From positions 6,878,501-6,942,500 of the forward strand of contig NZ_CP152412.1 of assembly GCF_038957035.1 (NCBI RefSeq): a DNA stretch of 64,000 bases, given 5' to 3'. Under the pieces are notes generated by a model. The model did no database searches. It was not told the origin of the DNA and saw only the letters and a program-made list of their open reading frames with translations. How positions within the stretch are numbered: position 1 is the stretch's first letter; the number at the start of each line of letters is the position of its first letter. Origin of the DNA: Bradyrhizobium sp. B097 (GTDB lineage Bacteria; Pseudomonadota; Alphaproteobacteria; Rhizobiales; Xanthobacteraceae). A program made the position numbers and the translations under genes. Below are positions 38,393 through 47,946 of this stretch, in pieces.

Positions 38393-39106
38393 ATGAGCAA
38401 AGCTACACCACGAAGGCGTCGATGGCGCATTGGCGAACTGGCGGAGGCGACCGGAGTAACGGTACGCACGCTGCATCACTACGAGCACACGGGCCTCTTA
38501 GCCGCCTCAGATCGTACGGACGGCGGCCACCGGATGTACGACCGCGAAAGCGCTCAACGGGTTCATCAGATTCGGGCGCTACGTGAGCTTGGCTTCTCTC
38601 TTCACGAGATCCGTAAAGCCATGGAGCGCACGACTTCACTCACAGACCTACTGCGCAAACATTTGGAGCGAATTGAACTTCAAGTCACTCGTGCGACCCT
38701 GTTGCGAGATCGTCTGCGCAACATGACGACGGACGGCGAAGTCGAGGTAAGTGTAGATGAGCTGCCTGCCACTTTGGATGCCATGTCGCGGGTCGAGACG
38801 CGCAGGCCAACGTCTCGATGCACATGCAAGTTAGCTGCAGAACGTGAGGAGCGGTGGCGGCGGATCCGCGATGAGCTGCGTGATTGTATGGACAGGGGTG
38901 AGCATCCTTGCGGCGAGCGGGCAAAGGCTGTCGCGATTGCAGCGCGATTGCTGATCGGCGAGATAGCCGGAGCCGATTCACGCGTGTCGACGATGCTGAA
39001 GGTACTTGCACGGTTAAGCGCCCCCCGCAGCCTGGCTGGTTGGGATCCCTGCCTCATGCAATATCTCGATCTCGCCCTTGCCGGGTTGGAGGATCAGCCG
39101 TACTGA
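38393..39106 (+). CDS. nolA: NolA MerR-type regulator of genotype-specific nodulation
   Basis: 237 residues. MerR helix-turn-helix at RRWRIGELAEATGVTVRTLHHYE with the RTDGGHRMYD wing, then the dimerisation helix ending near TRATLLRDRLRN. The C-terminal part (CTCKLAAEREERW, CMDRGEHPCGERAKAVAIAA, SAPRSLAGWDPCLMQYLDLAL) matches B. japonicum NolA. Cysteines in the C-terminal half might bind a ligand or metal. In B. japonicum three forms arise from alternative starts; the internal Met in LRNMTTDG and DAMSRVE could serve likewise. The start is ATG 38393; an in-frame ATG lies at 38378, inside the predicted -10 region, and is unlikely. Confidence 0.95.
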   Translation: MSKATPRRRRWRIGELAEATGVTVRTLHHYEHTGLLAASDRTDGGHRMYDRESAQRVHQIRALRELGFSLHEIRKAMERTTSLTDLLRKHLERIELQVTRATLLRDRLRNMTTDGEVEVSVDELPATLDAMSRVETRRPTSRCTCKLAAEREERWRRIRDELRDCMDRGEHPCGERAKAVAIAARLLIGEIAGADSRVSTMLKVLARLSAPRSLAGWDPCLMQYLDLALAGLEDQPY

Positions 39107-39299
39107 CGGCCTCACGGCGGATGCGCACAGGATTGCCGGTCGGCCTTGCTCGAGCTGGGAGCGCGATGAAGTGTCGGTTGATCTGGCCGCTCTGATGCGC
39201 GCCAGCAGCTTTATGGACTCAACCGGACAGCTCTTCACGCCCTGGCCTCGCCGATCGGCCTCCCCTGACACATTGATCGAACGCGCCCTTCAAAGGGGC

Positions 39300-39330
39300 T
39301 TGAACCGCACGTAACGTCAAATTGTAGGCT
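39300..39330 (+). promoter_or_regulatory. MerR-type (putative NolA) promoter, copy 6
   Basis: TTGAAC at 39300-39305, 19-bp spacer with GCACGTAACGTCAA, TAGGCT at 39325-39330. It is followed by the broken substrate-binding protein gene at 39463, suggesting that this transporter gene was once under the same control. Confidence 0.6.
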
Positions 39331-39462
39331 CTACCATGGTCGCGGTTTGGCCGAGCTGACGCGCATGACTTGGCTTGGCAGAAGCAACCGCATCGATCTC
39401 TGCAGGCCCGTCTGCCCGCAGAGGCTGGCGGTTCACTTCAGGTGAGCATTGGGAGCTCTACA

Positions 39463-39940
39463 ATGTTAAATGAACGTTACGCTTCAGCCGCAAGTACAGT
39501 GCTCCTCTTCTGCGCACTCACCTCGACTGCGCGCGCCTCCGACATCCATATTGCCGTGGTTAGCCCGATCAGCGGAAGCAGCGATGCGTCCGGCGCGCTG
39601 ATGCGCGGTGGCGCGGCTGCGGCGGTCGAGACGTTGAACCGTTCGGGCCTACTTCCCGACACAAAGGTGACGTTGAGCATCGCCGACGACGCCTGCGCCC
39701 CGAAGCAAGCCGTGGCAGTTCCCAATGAGCTCACCACAGACCAGGTCCGGCTGGGTCGCTGGTCATTCTTGTTCCGCTTCTTCGATCCCCGACTCCGACG
39801 TCTACGACGAAGCGGACATGATTCAAGGATCACCAGGCTCGACAAATCCTCAGCTGCCAGAACGTGGCTTTAAGACCGTCTTTCGGATCTGCGGCAACGA
39901 CGACCAACACGGCGTCGTTGCAGCTGCCGAGCAGAACTGA
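39463..39940 (+). pseudogene. Branched-chain amino-acid type substrate-binding protein, frameshifted and truncated
   Basis: The ATG at 39463 follows GGGAG. A signal peptide (VLLFCALTSTARAS) and the typical mature start DIHIAVVSPISGSSDASGALMRGGAAAAVETLN identify a periplasmic-binding protein of the LivJ/LivK type. The frame then shifts near 39745: the match continues in another frame (SSIPDSDVYDEADMIQ, GSTNPQLPERGFKTVFRICGNDDQHG) and breaks off after VVAAAEQN. No membrane or ATPase genes of the transporter are nearby. Clearly non-functional. Confidence 0.75.
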
Positions 39941-39984
39941 TCGGCACGAACACAACGGCTCACCAAATTCAACCAGTGACACAG

Positions 39985-40143
39985 ATGATAAGACGACGCT
40001 CTCACGACCTTGGTGCTGCGATACTCGCGTGCTCCCTTGTACTCGCGGCTTTCGGCGCATTTGTAGCGCTCACTGCAGCACTCGCGGAGCGTCCCGATGT
40101 CGATCCGCTGGAGGAGGAACTACGTCTGATGATAGACAAATAG
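39985..40143 (+). CDS. Small single-span membrane protein
   Basis: A 52-residue frame, MIRRRSHDLGAAILACSL..., with a positively charged N-terminus, one hydrophobic segment of about 22 residues (AAILACSLVLAAFGAFVALTAA) and an acidic tail (DPLEEELRLMIDK). This is the pattern of an N-in, C-out single-pass protein, or a signal peptide with a short mature part. No ribosome binding site stands out. It lies directly after the pseudogene. No family recognised. Confidence 0.4.
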   Translation: MIRRRSHDLGAAILACSLVLAAFGAFVALTAALAERPDVDPLEEELRLMIDK

Positions 40144-40702
40144 TACCTGCACCAACTCTCAGCGTTGCAACTCTTCCTTGCCAAGCCTGATTTGATCAGC
40201 TCGATGGTTGGCCGCGTTGGGTCGTCGGCTTTCTTCTTCAAATGAGTCCTCCATGCCGGATGGCAACGGCTTTGTTTGGCGGTGTCGCGAAGTGTTGGCC
40301 GTTAGCTTTTTCGCAACAGTAGCCATGAAACTCAATTTGCCGCGCAATTCTGTTCTATCGAGCTCGCATGCTGACAACCGCGCCTGCACTCCGCAACTTC
40401 CAGGGAGCACCATGTCGTGCGGAGCGGGGCGAACGGTATGCGCTGCTCGCTGTGCCATCCGGCCGGATTGCCTCCCACGCGACTTGCCTCGACCTCAACA
40501 TCAATGAAAGCCGATTTTCGGTGCCCGCACGCCTCATGCAATGGTCACTTGCTGCCGCCCTCGAACGGCAGTGCCAGTATCGAGAGGACCGTCTCATCTT
40601 GGGGCACGCAGCCGCCAAGCCGAACATGGCGAGGCGCCAGTCGGCTCACTTCGCAAGATCTTCCCGCTGGAGTGCAGGTCCGGCCCCAAGAAGGGCGGAC
40701 AG
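40144..40702 (+). other. Stretch before the IS3-type fragment
   Basis: No recognised gene. The frames upstream of 40703 that run into the transposase ORF A are not family sequence. The left end of the insertion element could not be placed. Confidence 0.3.
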
Positions 40703-40963
40703 ATGAAGCGACCAAGATTCACAGAACAGCAGATTATCGCGATACTGAAGGAGCACGAGGCTGGGGCGAAAGCGGCTGATCTAGCTCGCAGGCACAAGAC
40801 GTCTGAAGCGGCGGTCTACAATTGGAAGGCCAGGTTTGGCGGCATGGACGTTGCTGCGGCCAAGCGGTTGAAAGCCCTGGAAGATGAGAACGCGAAGCTA
40901 AAGATGCTTCTGGTCGAGCACATGCTCAGTGTGGCGGCGCTTCGCGAGCTCCTATCAAAGTAG
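40703..40963 (+). mobile_element. IS3-family orfA, orphan fragment
   Basis: 86 residues: MKRPRFTEQQIIAILKEHEAG, then a helix-turn-helix (AADLARRHKTSEAAVYNWKARFGG) and a leucine-zipper tail (RLKALEDENAKLKMLLVEHML). This is the complete OrfA of an IS3-group element. OrfB with the DDE integrase domain is missing; after the stop only a few bases of possible orfB remnant remain before the monooxygenase gene. The element is dead, and its right part was deleted. Confidence 0.85.
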
Positions 40964-41087
40964 TGGTCGGGACCCGCCAACTGCAGGTCGTCATGAGCCA
41001 CTCACATCGTGCACGCTCAGAGCCACGCATCCCAAAGAGACGACGCTAAGCGCCAATGATCAACGAGACGTATTTGAGCGCGACGGC

Positions 41088-42158
41088 ATGAAGCAACCCG
41101 GACCCTGTTCCACCATCGGAGATGATCGAGTGAAAAGCGACCTTCCTTCAAGACTAACTTGCGGCATTTTCGACCACTTGGACGACGACGGCCGCGATGT
41201 CGCCCGACAATACGAAGATCGCCTCAAGTTGGCGGCGGCATGCGATTCTCTGGGCTTTTACGCTTATCACCTGGCCGAGCACCACTGCTCACCACATGGC
41301 AGAGGGCCGTCACCGAATCTGTTTCTATCAAGCGTAGCGCAGCGTACCCAGAAACTGCGCGTTGGTCCGCTGGTATTGTTGCTCAACCTCTATCATCCAT
41401 TGCGCGCATTCGAAGAGATCTGCATGCTCGACCAGTTGAGCGGCGGCAGGCTCGAGCTCGGTATCGGACGGGGCTCGCAGCCGATCGAATGGGGCTATTT
41501 CGGCATCAGTGCGGACGCGGCGCCAGGCCGTTATGAGGAAGCCAGCGAAATCTTAGATATTGCGCTGAGGGGGCATACGTTATCCTATCGGGGACACCAT
41601 TTTGAGCTGAGCGAGATACCCTTAACTTTGAGGCCTTATCAGCGTCCATATCCGCCGACCTGGATCGCGAGCAATCGGGCCGAGTCGGCGGAGTGGGCCG
41701 CCGCACATGGTGCTAATCTGGCGTGCGTGGGCCCCTCCTCTGCTGTCCGAAACATTACGGATGCGTTCCGCTCCCATCGCGCGCGCAATGCAACCGCAGA
41801 CGGTCGAGAACCATTTCTCGGGTTGGTCCGCATGGTCGTGATCGCGCAGTCTGACCAAGACGCCCATGCCGCCGCCGAAACTGCTTATCGACGATGGCTG
41901 GAGAGCTTCAAATTCCTTTACGAGCGGAATGCCATTCCGACACCACCTAACCTGCCGCTGACCTTCGATGCAGCGCTTGAGAGCGAGTTGTGCGTCGTCG
42001 GAACACCAGCTTCCGTCCGACAGCTCCTCCTTAATCAGATGGAGCAGGCAGGTGCCAACTACCTACTTTGCCAGCTTGCATTCGGAAACCTGCCGTTGGA
42101 GATTTCCCTATACACCGCAACCACAATTCAATCCGAAATCATCCCTCGGTCTGGGTGA
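41088..42158 (+). CDS. Luciferase-like flavin-dependent monooxygenase
   Basis: 356 residues of the bacterial luciferase-like (LLM) superfamily. Seen: LAAACDSLGFYAYHLAEHHCSP, LSSVAQRTQKLRVGPLVLLLNLYHPLRAFEEICMLDQLSGGRLELGIGRG (the flavin-binding barrel core), RPYPPTWIAS and the C-terminal VVGTPASVRQLLLNQMEQAG. Such enzymes need reduced FMN from a separate reductase; the flavin reductase at 8.8 kb is the only candidate in the window. The start at 41088 (MKQPGPCS) is preferred because the frame upstream overlaps the IS fragment. Substrate unknown. Confidence 0.8.
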   Translation: MKQPGPCSTIGDDRVKSDLPSRLTCGIFDHLDDDGRDVARQYEDRLKLAAACDSLGFYAYHLAEHHCSPHGRGPSPNLFLSSVAQRTQKLRVGPLVLLLNLYHPLRAFEEICMLDQLSGGRLELGIGRGSQPIEWGYFGISADAAPGRYEEASEILDIALRGHTLSYRGHHFELSEIPLTLRPYQRPYPPTWIASNRAESAEWAAAHGANLACVGPSSAVRNITDAFRSHRARNATADGREPFLGLVRMVVIAQSDQDAHAAAETAYRRWLESFKFLYERNAIPTPPNLPLTFDAALESELCVVGTPASVRQLLLNQMEQAGANYLLCQLAFGNLPLEISLYTATTIQSEIIPRSG

Positions 42159-42261
42159 CAAGATCTATCCGAGCTTTTCACCTCGGCAGGCCAACGCATC
42201 ACCACTTCCGTCTACGATCGAGCGTCCTGCCGACCGCAAAGGACTTATTGGCCGCAGATTT

Positions 42262-42290
42262 GGACCTCCTGCCTGCACTGCAGGAGGTCC
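42262..42290 (+). repeat. Perfect inverted repeat downstream of the monooxygenase gene
   Basis: GGACCTCCTG, a 9-base loop, CAGGAGGTCC. The 10-bp GC-rich stem lies 100 bp after the monooxygenase stop. It lacks a following T run, so it is not a standard intrinsic terminator; it could stabilise the transcript or bind a protein. Confidence 0.45.
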
Positions 42291-43309
42291 TCCGACAACA
42301 AGGACACCAGAGCGCGCCTCGAGTACCATCATGTCAGCTGCTTGACCGATATCATCGGCGATGACGTGATTGGCTTCGGGAGCGCTGGCATGACATGCCG
42401 AACCCATTCATATGGCTTGGCATAGTGCGTCATCCAAAGCAGGTTGATCGTGCTCGCGCGCGCTATCCGGGAGCTGGATGCGTTCCATCAAAACTTTCGA
42501 TTTTACCGGTTTTAGCTAAATATCCCATAGTCGATCGCCGGTTTCCGGAAAGCACCTTTCACGAGCGTCGTGTGACAATGGACCCTTTTTGCTTTCAGCG
42601 TAGTCGCAGGCCAACTCAAATCCCTCGTGCCTGCATCTGCAACGAGACGTCTCGCTCTTTCAAATCGACGCACGTGCGGGCCCGCTGCAGTCAGATGGCT
42701 CATCGCAACGTCCGGCGCGCAGTCTGTCGCGTTGTCGCCGACCCAATTGCCGTCACCCCAAACGCGCCCCAGAGGATTGGTTCTCACGCACTCTCATTGG
42801 CCGGGGTCGACGCGCGACGCCGCTTAGAATTCGAACCGGCACACTGCGCTCTCAGCAAGCGTGGCCTGGATTTGTCGCCTTGAACAGCTCGGGCAGCGCC
42901 ATCAAACCGGCGTTGTGGCGGCCTGCTGGCGACGCAATGCTGGCTTCTAACCGGCTATCCTAGTTGCAAGACACATGTCCTCCGGTCAGGACGAGGCACT
43001 GATGTCGACCTGTGTGACCAGACCAGCTTCGCGGTCTCATTCCCCGGCTCCTACGTCGGGTGATCGGAGATTCTCGTTCCGCTCGCGTGCTCAGTCTTGC
43101 TCGGCCGCGGTCGCCCACACCGTGCTTCCAACAAACCGGCACCGTCGCCCTCTCGTCCTGTGCGCCGCTCTCAACCGACCCCACGCGCACGGCTTTCTTG
43201 TGCGGCCGCAATTCGTTCCAGCCTCGCGTCCGCCCCCTCGCGAATCGGAAAAACGAAACACACTTCCTTACTCGGCCTACCCCGCTTTTAATTGCTATGG
43301 AGCAACACC
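42291..43309 (+). other. Gene-poor stretch
   Basis: About 1 kb without a supported gene on either strand. Short Arg/Ser/Pro-rich frames only. Confidence 0.3.
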
Positions 43310-43684
43310 GTGGAACTTGACCCTTCCAATTCACGCAAACAGGACCTTGAAGATCGCATCGACCTGCAACTGGACATCGTTGCCGCCCTGATCGGCGAAC
43401 AAGGCAACGAGCTCGACACCGTCCGACTGCTTAACGTACTCACAAACGAAATGATAACAGCAGAACTGGAGCTTAGCCAGCTCGGCGATACCAGAACCGA
43501 TGGCCACACCGGCGATGGGCGAACGGCGCGAATGTCCCGGGACCGCGGCGTTTACTATCCGGAAGACCTTCAGGTCTTGGGACGCGTTTTCGATCAAGCA
43601 GCGGCGGCCTTACCGGCAGCTCTGCGAACTCCTGCCAACCGGATGAAGATCGCCACGCTAATTCTGTCGCGTGCGGCGGAGTGA
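43310..43684 (+). CDS. Small conserved protein, longer paralog of the 38.1-kb ORF
   Basis: 124 residues from GTG 43310, which has TGGAG at good distance. The first half is helical and acidic (RKQDLEDRIDLQLDIVAALIGE, then MITAELELSQLG). The second half (GVYYPEDLQVLGRVFDQ, ALPAALRT, NRMKIATLILSRAAE) is the repeat shared with the protein at 38062. An internal ATG at 43533 could give a 50-residue form equal to the shared unit. No known domain; probably cytoplasmic. Confidence 0.65.
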   Translation: MELDPSNSRKQDLEDRIDLQLDIVAALIGEQGNELDTVRLLNVLTNEMITAELELSQLGDTRTDGHTGDGRTARMSRDRGVYYPEDLQVLGRVFDQAAAALPAALRTPANRMKIATLILSRAAE

Positions 43685-44787
43685 GATGCGACCTGGTGTT
43701 TTTCTGCGGTTGACGGTGGGCTTACAGAGCGTTCATTGCTGGGCCGGCAGCCCTGTTGCGATCTTGCACTGAGTACCGCAGCAAGGCTGGGCTTACCATC
43801 GCGCGAGCGTGTCGCTTCCACTGGCTTGTCCATTTCGCAGCCGTCCCCAATCGCCGCCCGATTCGGAAGGGCGGCGCCGCATTAAACGATTTTGCGCCGG
43901 AGATGATACAGCTCCTTTTCGATCTCAGCTGCACTTTCTGTTACTCGAGTACTTCATAGCTATAGTGTCCTAAATGCCCACAGCCAACCTCGCGGCCGAT
44001 GCCGCGGACGTGCGACGCAACGCATGGGTGCGAGACACCGGTACGGGCTGATCGCCGGCCTAATGTCTGACTTTTCCCGGATGGTTGGCTCCCTTGTTGC
44101 GGCCGCATTGCCCCTTACACGCCCACAACGAACTACACACCACACTTCTTGGCAGGACGACAACGAACCCTCGGATTGTCGCGATTGCTCAGCATCTCCT
44201 CATCTTCTCCCTTGGTGCGCTTTACTCGAGGCAGAAGGCGCACCAAGTGCACGGGGCCATACCCACGGGTCGAACAACGGATACCGAGGGGCATGCCGCA
44301 GACACATGTTACAAAGCAAACGAGCAGTGTCCGGAATACGCCACACGATTGGCGAACAACTTCATGGAAGACGGACAGTACTGCGGCTAGAATGCTCCTC
44401 AGCTTGACGCTGCGAAAGCTTGGCGAACGGCCACTTCGTGATGCACGGCTGTAGCAGCGATTGGTACGGAATCGATCTTCGATTGCCTGGAAGAAGAGCC
44501 ACCAGTGTTGGACGACGCCAAGCAATACGGGCAATGGGGCAGAGACGCACGCGACAACGCACGTTCGATTCAAGCGATTCAGAATCATTCGAATCGCGCT
44601 TGGCACTACGGCATTCGGTCATCCGAACTTCAACAAGCCTCTATATAAACTTCATTGTACGCCGAGAGCAGCTCGATGCGCGACCCGGCCGCGGACCCGA
44701 TCTCTTGCTTGCTGGGGCAGGTCATAGGCTCTCGGTTTCGCCGTGGACAAGTTACTTCCTTATCAGGACGTCGAGTGGAGCTTTGAG
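43685..44787 (+). other. Gene-poor stretch with a possible 3' gene fragment
   Basis: No intact gene recognised in 1.1 kb. At 44442-44648 an open plus-strand frame without a start codon reads plausibly (IFDCLEEEPPVLDDAKQYG, then RDNARSIQAIQNHSNRAW) and ends with a TAA. It may be the tail of a broken gene. Family unknown. Confidence 0.3.
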
Positions 44788-45033
44788 ATGGATCAGGTCT
44801 TATCCGAACAAGTGCAAGCGCCAGAGGCCCTCGTGAGCGTCGCATTTGACAAAGCGTGGCGCTTTATCGAGAAGGACCCGATCCTGGCGCACAATCTCAA
44901 GACAGTCCTTCATAGCCGATTGCGAGGTTTCCTGGAGTGTTCGATAAGGAACGGCGAACGAAATACCTTGCATCTGGCAAACGAGGCGATACGCAATTTA
45001 CGCGCCGAACTGGCGCCATCGACCAAGCAGTAG
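44788..45033 (+). CDS. Small conserved hypothetical protein
   Basis: 81 residues from ATG 44788 (MDQVLSEQVQAPEAL), preceded by GGAG at 7 bp; a GTG at 44743 would add 15 residues. The sequence is helical with AFDKAWRFIEKDPIL, LHSRLRGFLECSIRNGE and LANEAIRNLRAEL. Similar short proteins occur in rhizobial symbiosis regions; the function is unknown to me. No signal peptide or membrane segment. Confidence 0.55.
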   Translation: MDQVLSEQVQAPEALVSVAFDKAWRFIEKDPILAHNLKTVLHSRLRGFLECSIRNGERNTLHLANEAIRNLRAELAPSTKQ

Positions 45034-46037
45034 GTCGCTCGCACCTCCACTGGCGGCAAACGCTCGGCTTTCGTTACGGCTCTTCGTGATCTTACGCAGC
45101 AGGAAGCCGGCGCCCGCATCGATCGTGGTCGAGCCAATCTTCCTCCGCTGGTATTGTGCCCCGCTGAACGCGAACCACGTCCTCGACTACTGTTGCCTGT
45201 CACCCCTCGTGGCGCTGCGCGACCAGTCAGCTAGAAGCTGAGAGCAACGCGATGAAGAGCGAGACAGGCGCGCTATTCTTTACGCACTAAACGATGCATG
45301 CGATAGATTCTGCTCCTGCCGTTGGCTCAGCGTGCGCTTGCGCACATTCAGGGTGGCACTTCGCCAAGCGTGGCGAACACTGCGCCGCACAACACAGCCA
45401 AGCACGAGCCCGGCCGAGTTGTACTTTTTGTCGCTCCCGCGAGCGCGTAGAGATCGAGCAACATCGCGCAAGACCTGCGATCGGTCCGGCTGAGCCGCAA
45501 AGTTCGAGGCCTTGGTGGATTTTATCGATGATCGCCGCACGCGCCATGATCGCAAACGGCAGCCTGGTCGTCCTGCTGGACGGACGAGCTTGATCGCCCC
45601 TGGAAGCGTGCTTCGTCAAGCGCTCATCATTTGGCGAAACTCACCGGACAGCGCGCGCGACCCTGCTAGTGTTGCCGTAGCTTGGCTTTGAAGCTGGTTA
45701 GTGGCGTGAGGGAAAACACGCCGCGCCACTCCGTCGCTTCGTAGGCCATGATGAACGGATCGCCTGCTAAGAACGAACACACTAATCGATCAAAGACTGT
45801 CCGTTCATTCAGCGTTGTCTAATCCGGACTTGCCTTTCGCTAAGCGTGCCCCACTCTCGGTTCGGAACATCGCGGTCGAGCTGTGCACGATGGTGGTTGC
45901 GCGCGCTTCACAAGCTGACGCAGCGTGCGTTTCGGCCGATTTCTTCCGGAACAATGTTGTGCTGCAGTTACAGCAATTCGCGATGATGTTGCTAAGACGC
46001 ACGGCGCCGGGGGGCATCGAAAGGAACGAACACTCGA
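45034..46037 (+). other. Gene-poor stretch upstream of the outer membrane protein
   Basis: About 1 kb. Overlapping frames on both strands between 45280 and 45620 show no family. The last 200 bp presumably hold the promoter of the outer membrane protein; no sigma-54 or FixK element was seen. Confidence 0.3.
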
Positions 46038-46763
46038 ATGAAGAATTTGCTGATTCTGACTGCAAGCATCGGCGCACTCAGTGCGGCCGCGCCCGCATTT
46101 GGTGCGGACTTCGCCGTGCAGCCCGTCAACATCAAGGTGCCTCCGTTGCCGGTCGCAGCCCCAATCAACGACTGGACCGGCTACTATGTCGGTATCAATG
46201 GTGGCTGGGGATCGAGCGACAATTGCTGGGACTTCAATGGCGTCACTCCCGAGGGCTGCCATAATTCAACCGGCGGCACCATTGGCGGCCAGATTGGCTA
46301 TCGTTGGCAGATCTTCAGGACGGTCTACGGCATCGAAGGTCAGGGCAACTGGGCCGACTTCAGCGGCTCCAATGTCAGCACCGCCTTCCCAGGAAGCACG
46401 GTTGGCACCAAGACAGATGCGTTCGGTTTGCTGACCGGCCACGTCGGCTACGCGTTCAATGCCGTGCTGCTTTACGCGAAGGGCGGTGCCGCGGTGACCA
46501 GCAACACCTATCACATCAACTCAGTGGGGACTGGGACCGAGTTTGCCAGAAACAATGATGTGCGTTGGGGCGGCGCGCTCGGCGCCGGTGTCGAAGTCAG
46601 CCTCACGCCGAGCTGGTCAGCTGGCGTCGAGTATGACCACTTGTTCATGCAGGGCAGCAACGTAACCTTCCCAACAGCCGTTGGCGCCGACCGCGTCCAC
46701 CAGGACATCGATCTCATCACGGCACGGCTCAATTACAAGTTCAGCCCGGCGTTTGCAAAATAG
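46038..46763 (+). CDS. Outer-membrane beta-barrel protein (Omp25/Omp31-like)
   Basis: 241 residues with a clear signal peptide (MKNLLILTASIGALSAAAPAFGA, cleavage after GA). The mature protein has WTGYYVGINGGWG, the first strand of the alphaproteobacterial Omp25/RopB-type porin-like family, IGGQIGYRWQ, LTGHVGYAF, ALGAGVEVSLTPSWSAGVEYDHLF and a C-terminal strand LITARLNYKFSPAFAK. Located in the outer membrane; small barrels of this group affect surface properties. It stands alone and is followed by a perfect intrinsic terminator. A fragment of a paralog occurs at 62526-62681. Confidence 0.88.
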   Translation: MKNLLILTASIGALSAAAPAFGADFAVQPVNIKVPPLPVAAPINDWTGYYVGINGGWGSSDNCWDFNGVTPEGCHNSTGGTIGGQIGYRWQIFRTVYGIEGQGNWADFSGSNVSTAFPGSTVGTKTDAFGLLTGHVGYAFNAVLLYAKGGAAVTSNTYHINSVGTGTEFARNNDVRWGGALGAGVEVSLTPSWSAGVEYDHLFMQGSNVTFPTAVGADRVHQDIDLITARLNYKFSPAFAK

Positions 46764-46797
46764 TGATCTCCACGCGCTTGCGGCGGTGAATCGAGAG

Positions 46798-46825
46798 CCC
46801 CGACCATCGGTCGGGGTTCTTTCTT
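46798..46825 (+). terminator. Intrinsic terminator of the outer membrane protein gene
   Basis: CCCCGACC, loop ATC, GGTCGGGG, then TTCTTTCTT. An 8-bp perfect GC stem followed by a T-rich tract, 35 bp after the stop codon. Confidence 0.9.
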
Positions 46826-46984
46826 CGAGCGCTCCTCTCCAGCGGCATCCCTGCTGCACTTTCCGAAGCACCAGGCTCGAGCTCGCCTAAGCGAGATCAC
46901 TGGCTGGATGGCACGACGCCTCCGGGGCCCCAACGCTGACGGTCCACGTCAGTTGATCAGACATCTCATCTGAAGGTTACGGAG

Positions 46985-47015
46985 CCCCACAACCTGACGC
47001 GGCGTGAGGTTTCAA
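46985..47015 (-). promoter_or_regulatory. Degenerate MerR-type promoter-like site (copy 7)
   Basis: On the minus strand TTGAAA, then CCTCACGCCGCGTCAGGTTG, then TGGGGC. The ACCTCACG/GCGTCAGGT dyad is well kept, but the spacer is 20 bp and the -10 is poor. No minus-strand gene lies downstream. Probably a decayed copy or an isolated operator. Confidence 0.3.
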
Positions 47016-47136
47016 ATCGCTCGTCTCGATGGAGCGGTGTGTCTGCTGTTTCGGTAATTAGTGCCATGCTGAGATTTACCCGAAGCCGGGAGCATCACTT
47101 TAGCCAATTGGCGCTTGCGCCATTCGAGTGAGGAAT

Positions 47137-47946
47137 TCAAAGAACATTAAGGCGAATCGCTATCACGATCGCCTGGATTCGGCTGGTCGCCCCCAGCTTT
47201 CGCATCGCATTCTTGATATGAAAATTGACGGTATTCTCGCTGATTTGCAGGATCTTCCCAATTTCCCAGGACGATTTTCCCTCTGCCACCCAGCGCATGC
47301 AACTGATCTCCCGCTGCGATAGCGCCACTTTCTTTTCACGGCCATTATCACAGGGGCTTGCGATCTCGCCATAGGCGGTGTGAAAGTGCCACGCCAGTGC
47401 GTTGAGATGACCAATGCGGTCTTGAGGATCAGCATCGTCGGACGGAGATGCAAACGACACCACAGATACGCGGCCCAACGGTCCAAACAACGGCACGCTC
47501 ATGCCATGCTTCAGGCCTGCCTCTCTGGCCTCATCCAGTACGCGTCTCTCGTCGGGTTGAAGTTGATAGTGGTCGGCGAGTTGATCCCACAAAAACGGCC
47601 GCGACAGCATGGGCGTCCGCCGGACCACCGGATCGATGGTATGGTACTTGCGTTTGAAGTATCGGTCGCACCAGTCTGGCGGCCACTTCACAGCCACAGT
47701 CGGGGGTGGATACTCCGCCAGCCGAAGTGGCTCGACGAAGTTGAGGGCGCCGTAAGCAACTTCACTGAACCCCTCCTCGGTGGCACAGCTTACAAGAAGC
47801 TCGAACAGCGCTCTGAGCGAATGCGTCTGGTTTGCGCATTCAGTAAAGCTGAAAAGATCCATGATGGGCGCCTGAGGACGCCGATCAAGGTCGGTGTCAC
47901 GGCGTTCGATTGCGCCTGTTTCAGGCGGAGCCAAGTTCCATTCCAT
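47137..47946 (-). CDS. LuxR-family regulator with autoinducer-binding domain (solo)
   Basis: 269 residues. The N-terminal half fits the autoinducer-binding domain: WCDRYFKRKYHTIDPVVRRT carries the conserved W-x3-Y and D-P-V, and KHGMSVPLFGPLGRVSVVSF follows. The C-terminal GerE helix-turn-helix is ALSQREISCMRWVAEGKSSWEIG followed by ISENTVNFHIKNAMRKL. Residues expected to contact an acyl-homoserine lactone are present in type. No luxI gene is in the window, so it is a solo or listens to a remote synthase. The start may be 47946 or MDLFSFTECAN at 47862; neither has a strong ribosome binding site. Confidence 0.85.
   Translation of the reverse strand: MEWNLAPPETGAIERRDTDLDRRPQAPIMDLFSFTECANQTHSLRALFELLVSCATEEGFSEVAYGALNFVEPLRLAEYPPPTVAVKWPPDWCDRYFKRKYHTIDPVVRRTPMLSRPFLWDQLADHYQLQPDERRVLDEAREAGLKHGMSVPLFGPLGRVSVVSFASPSDDADPQDRIGHLNALAWHFHTAYGEIASPCDNGREKKVALSQREISCMRWVAEGKSSWEIGKILQISENTVNFHIKNAMRKLGATSRIQAIVIAIRLNVL

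Noticed and set aside
42262..42290. Hairpin as intrinsic terminator of the monooxygenase gene
   Set aside because: Perfect stem but no T tract follows, so only recorded as a repeat.
45222..45250. GTCAGCT-containing stretch resembling a tts box
   Set aside because: Only the first part resembles the TtsI-binding consensus; it is a short local palindrome and no type III effector gene follows.
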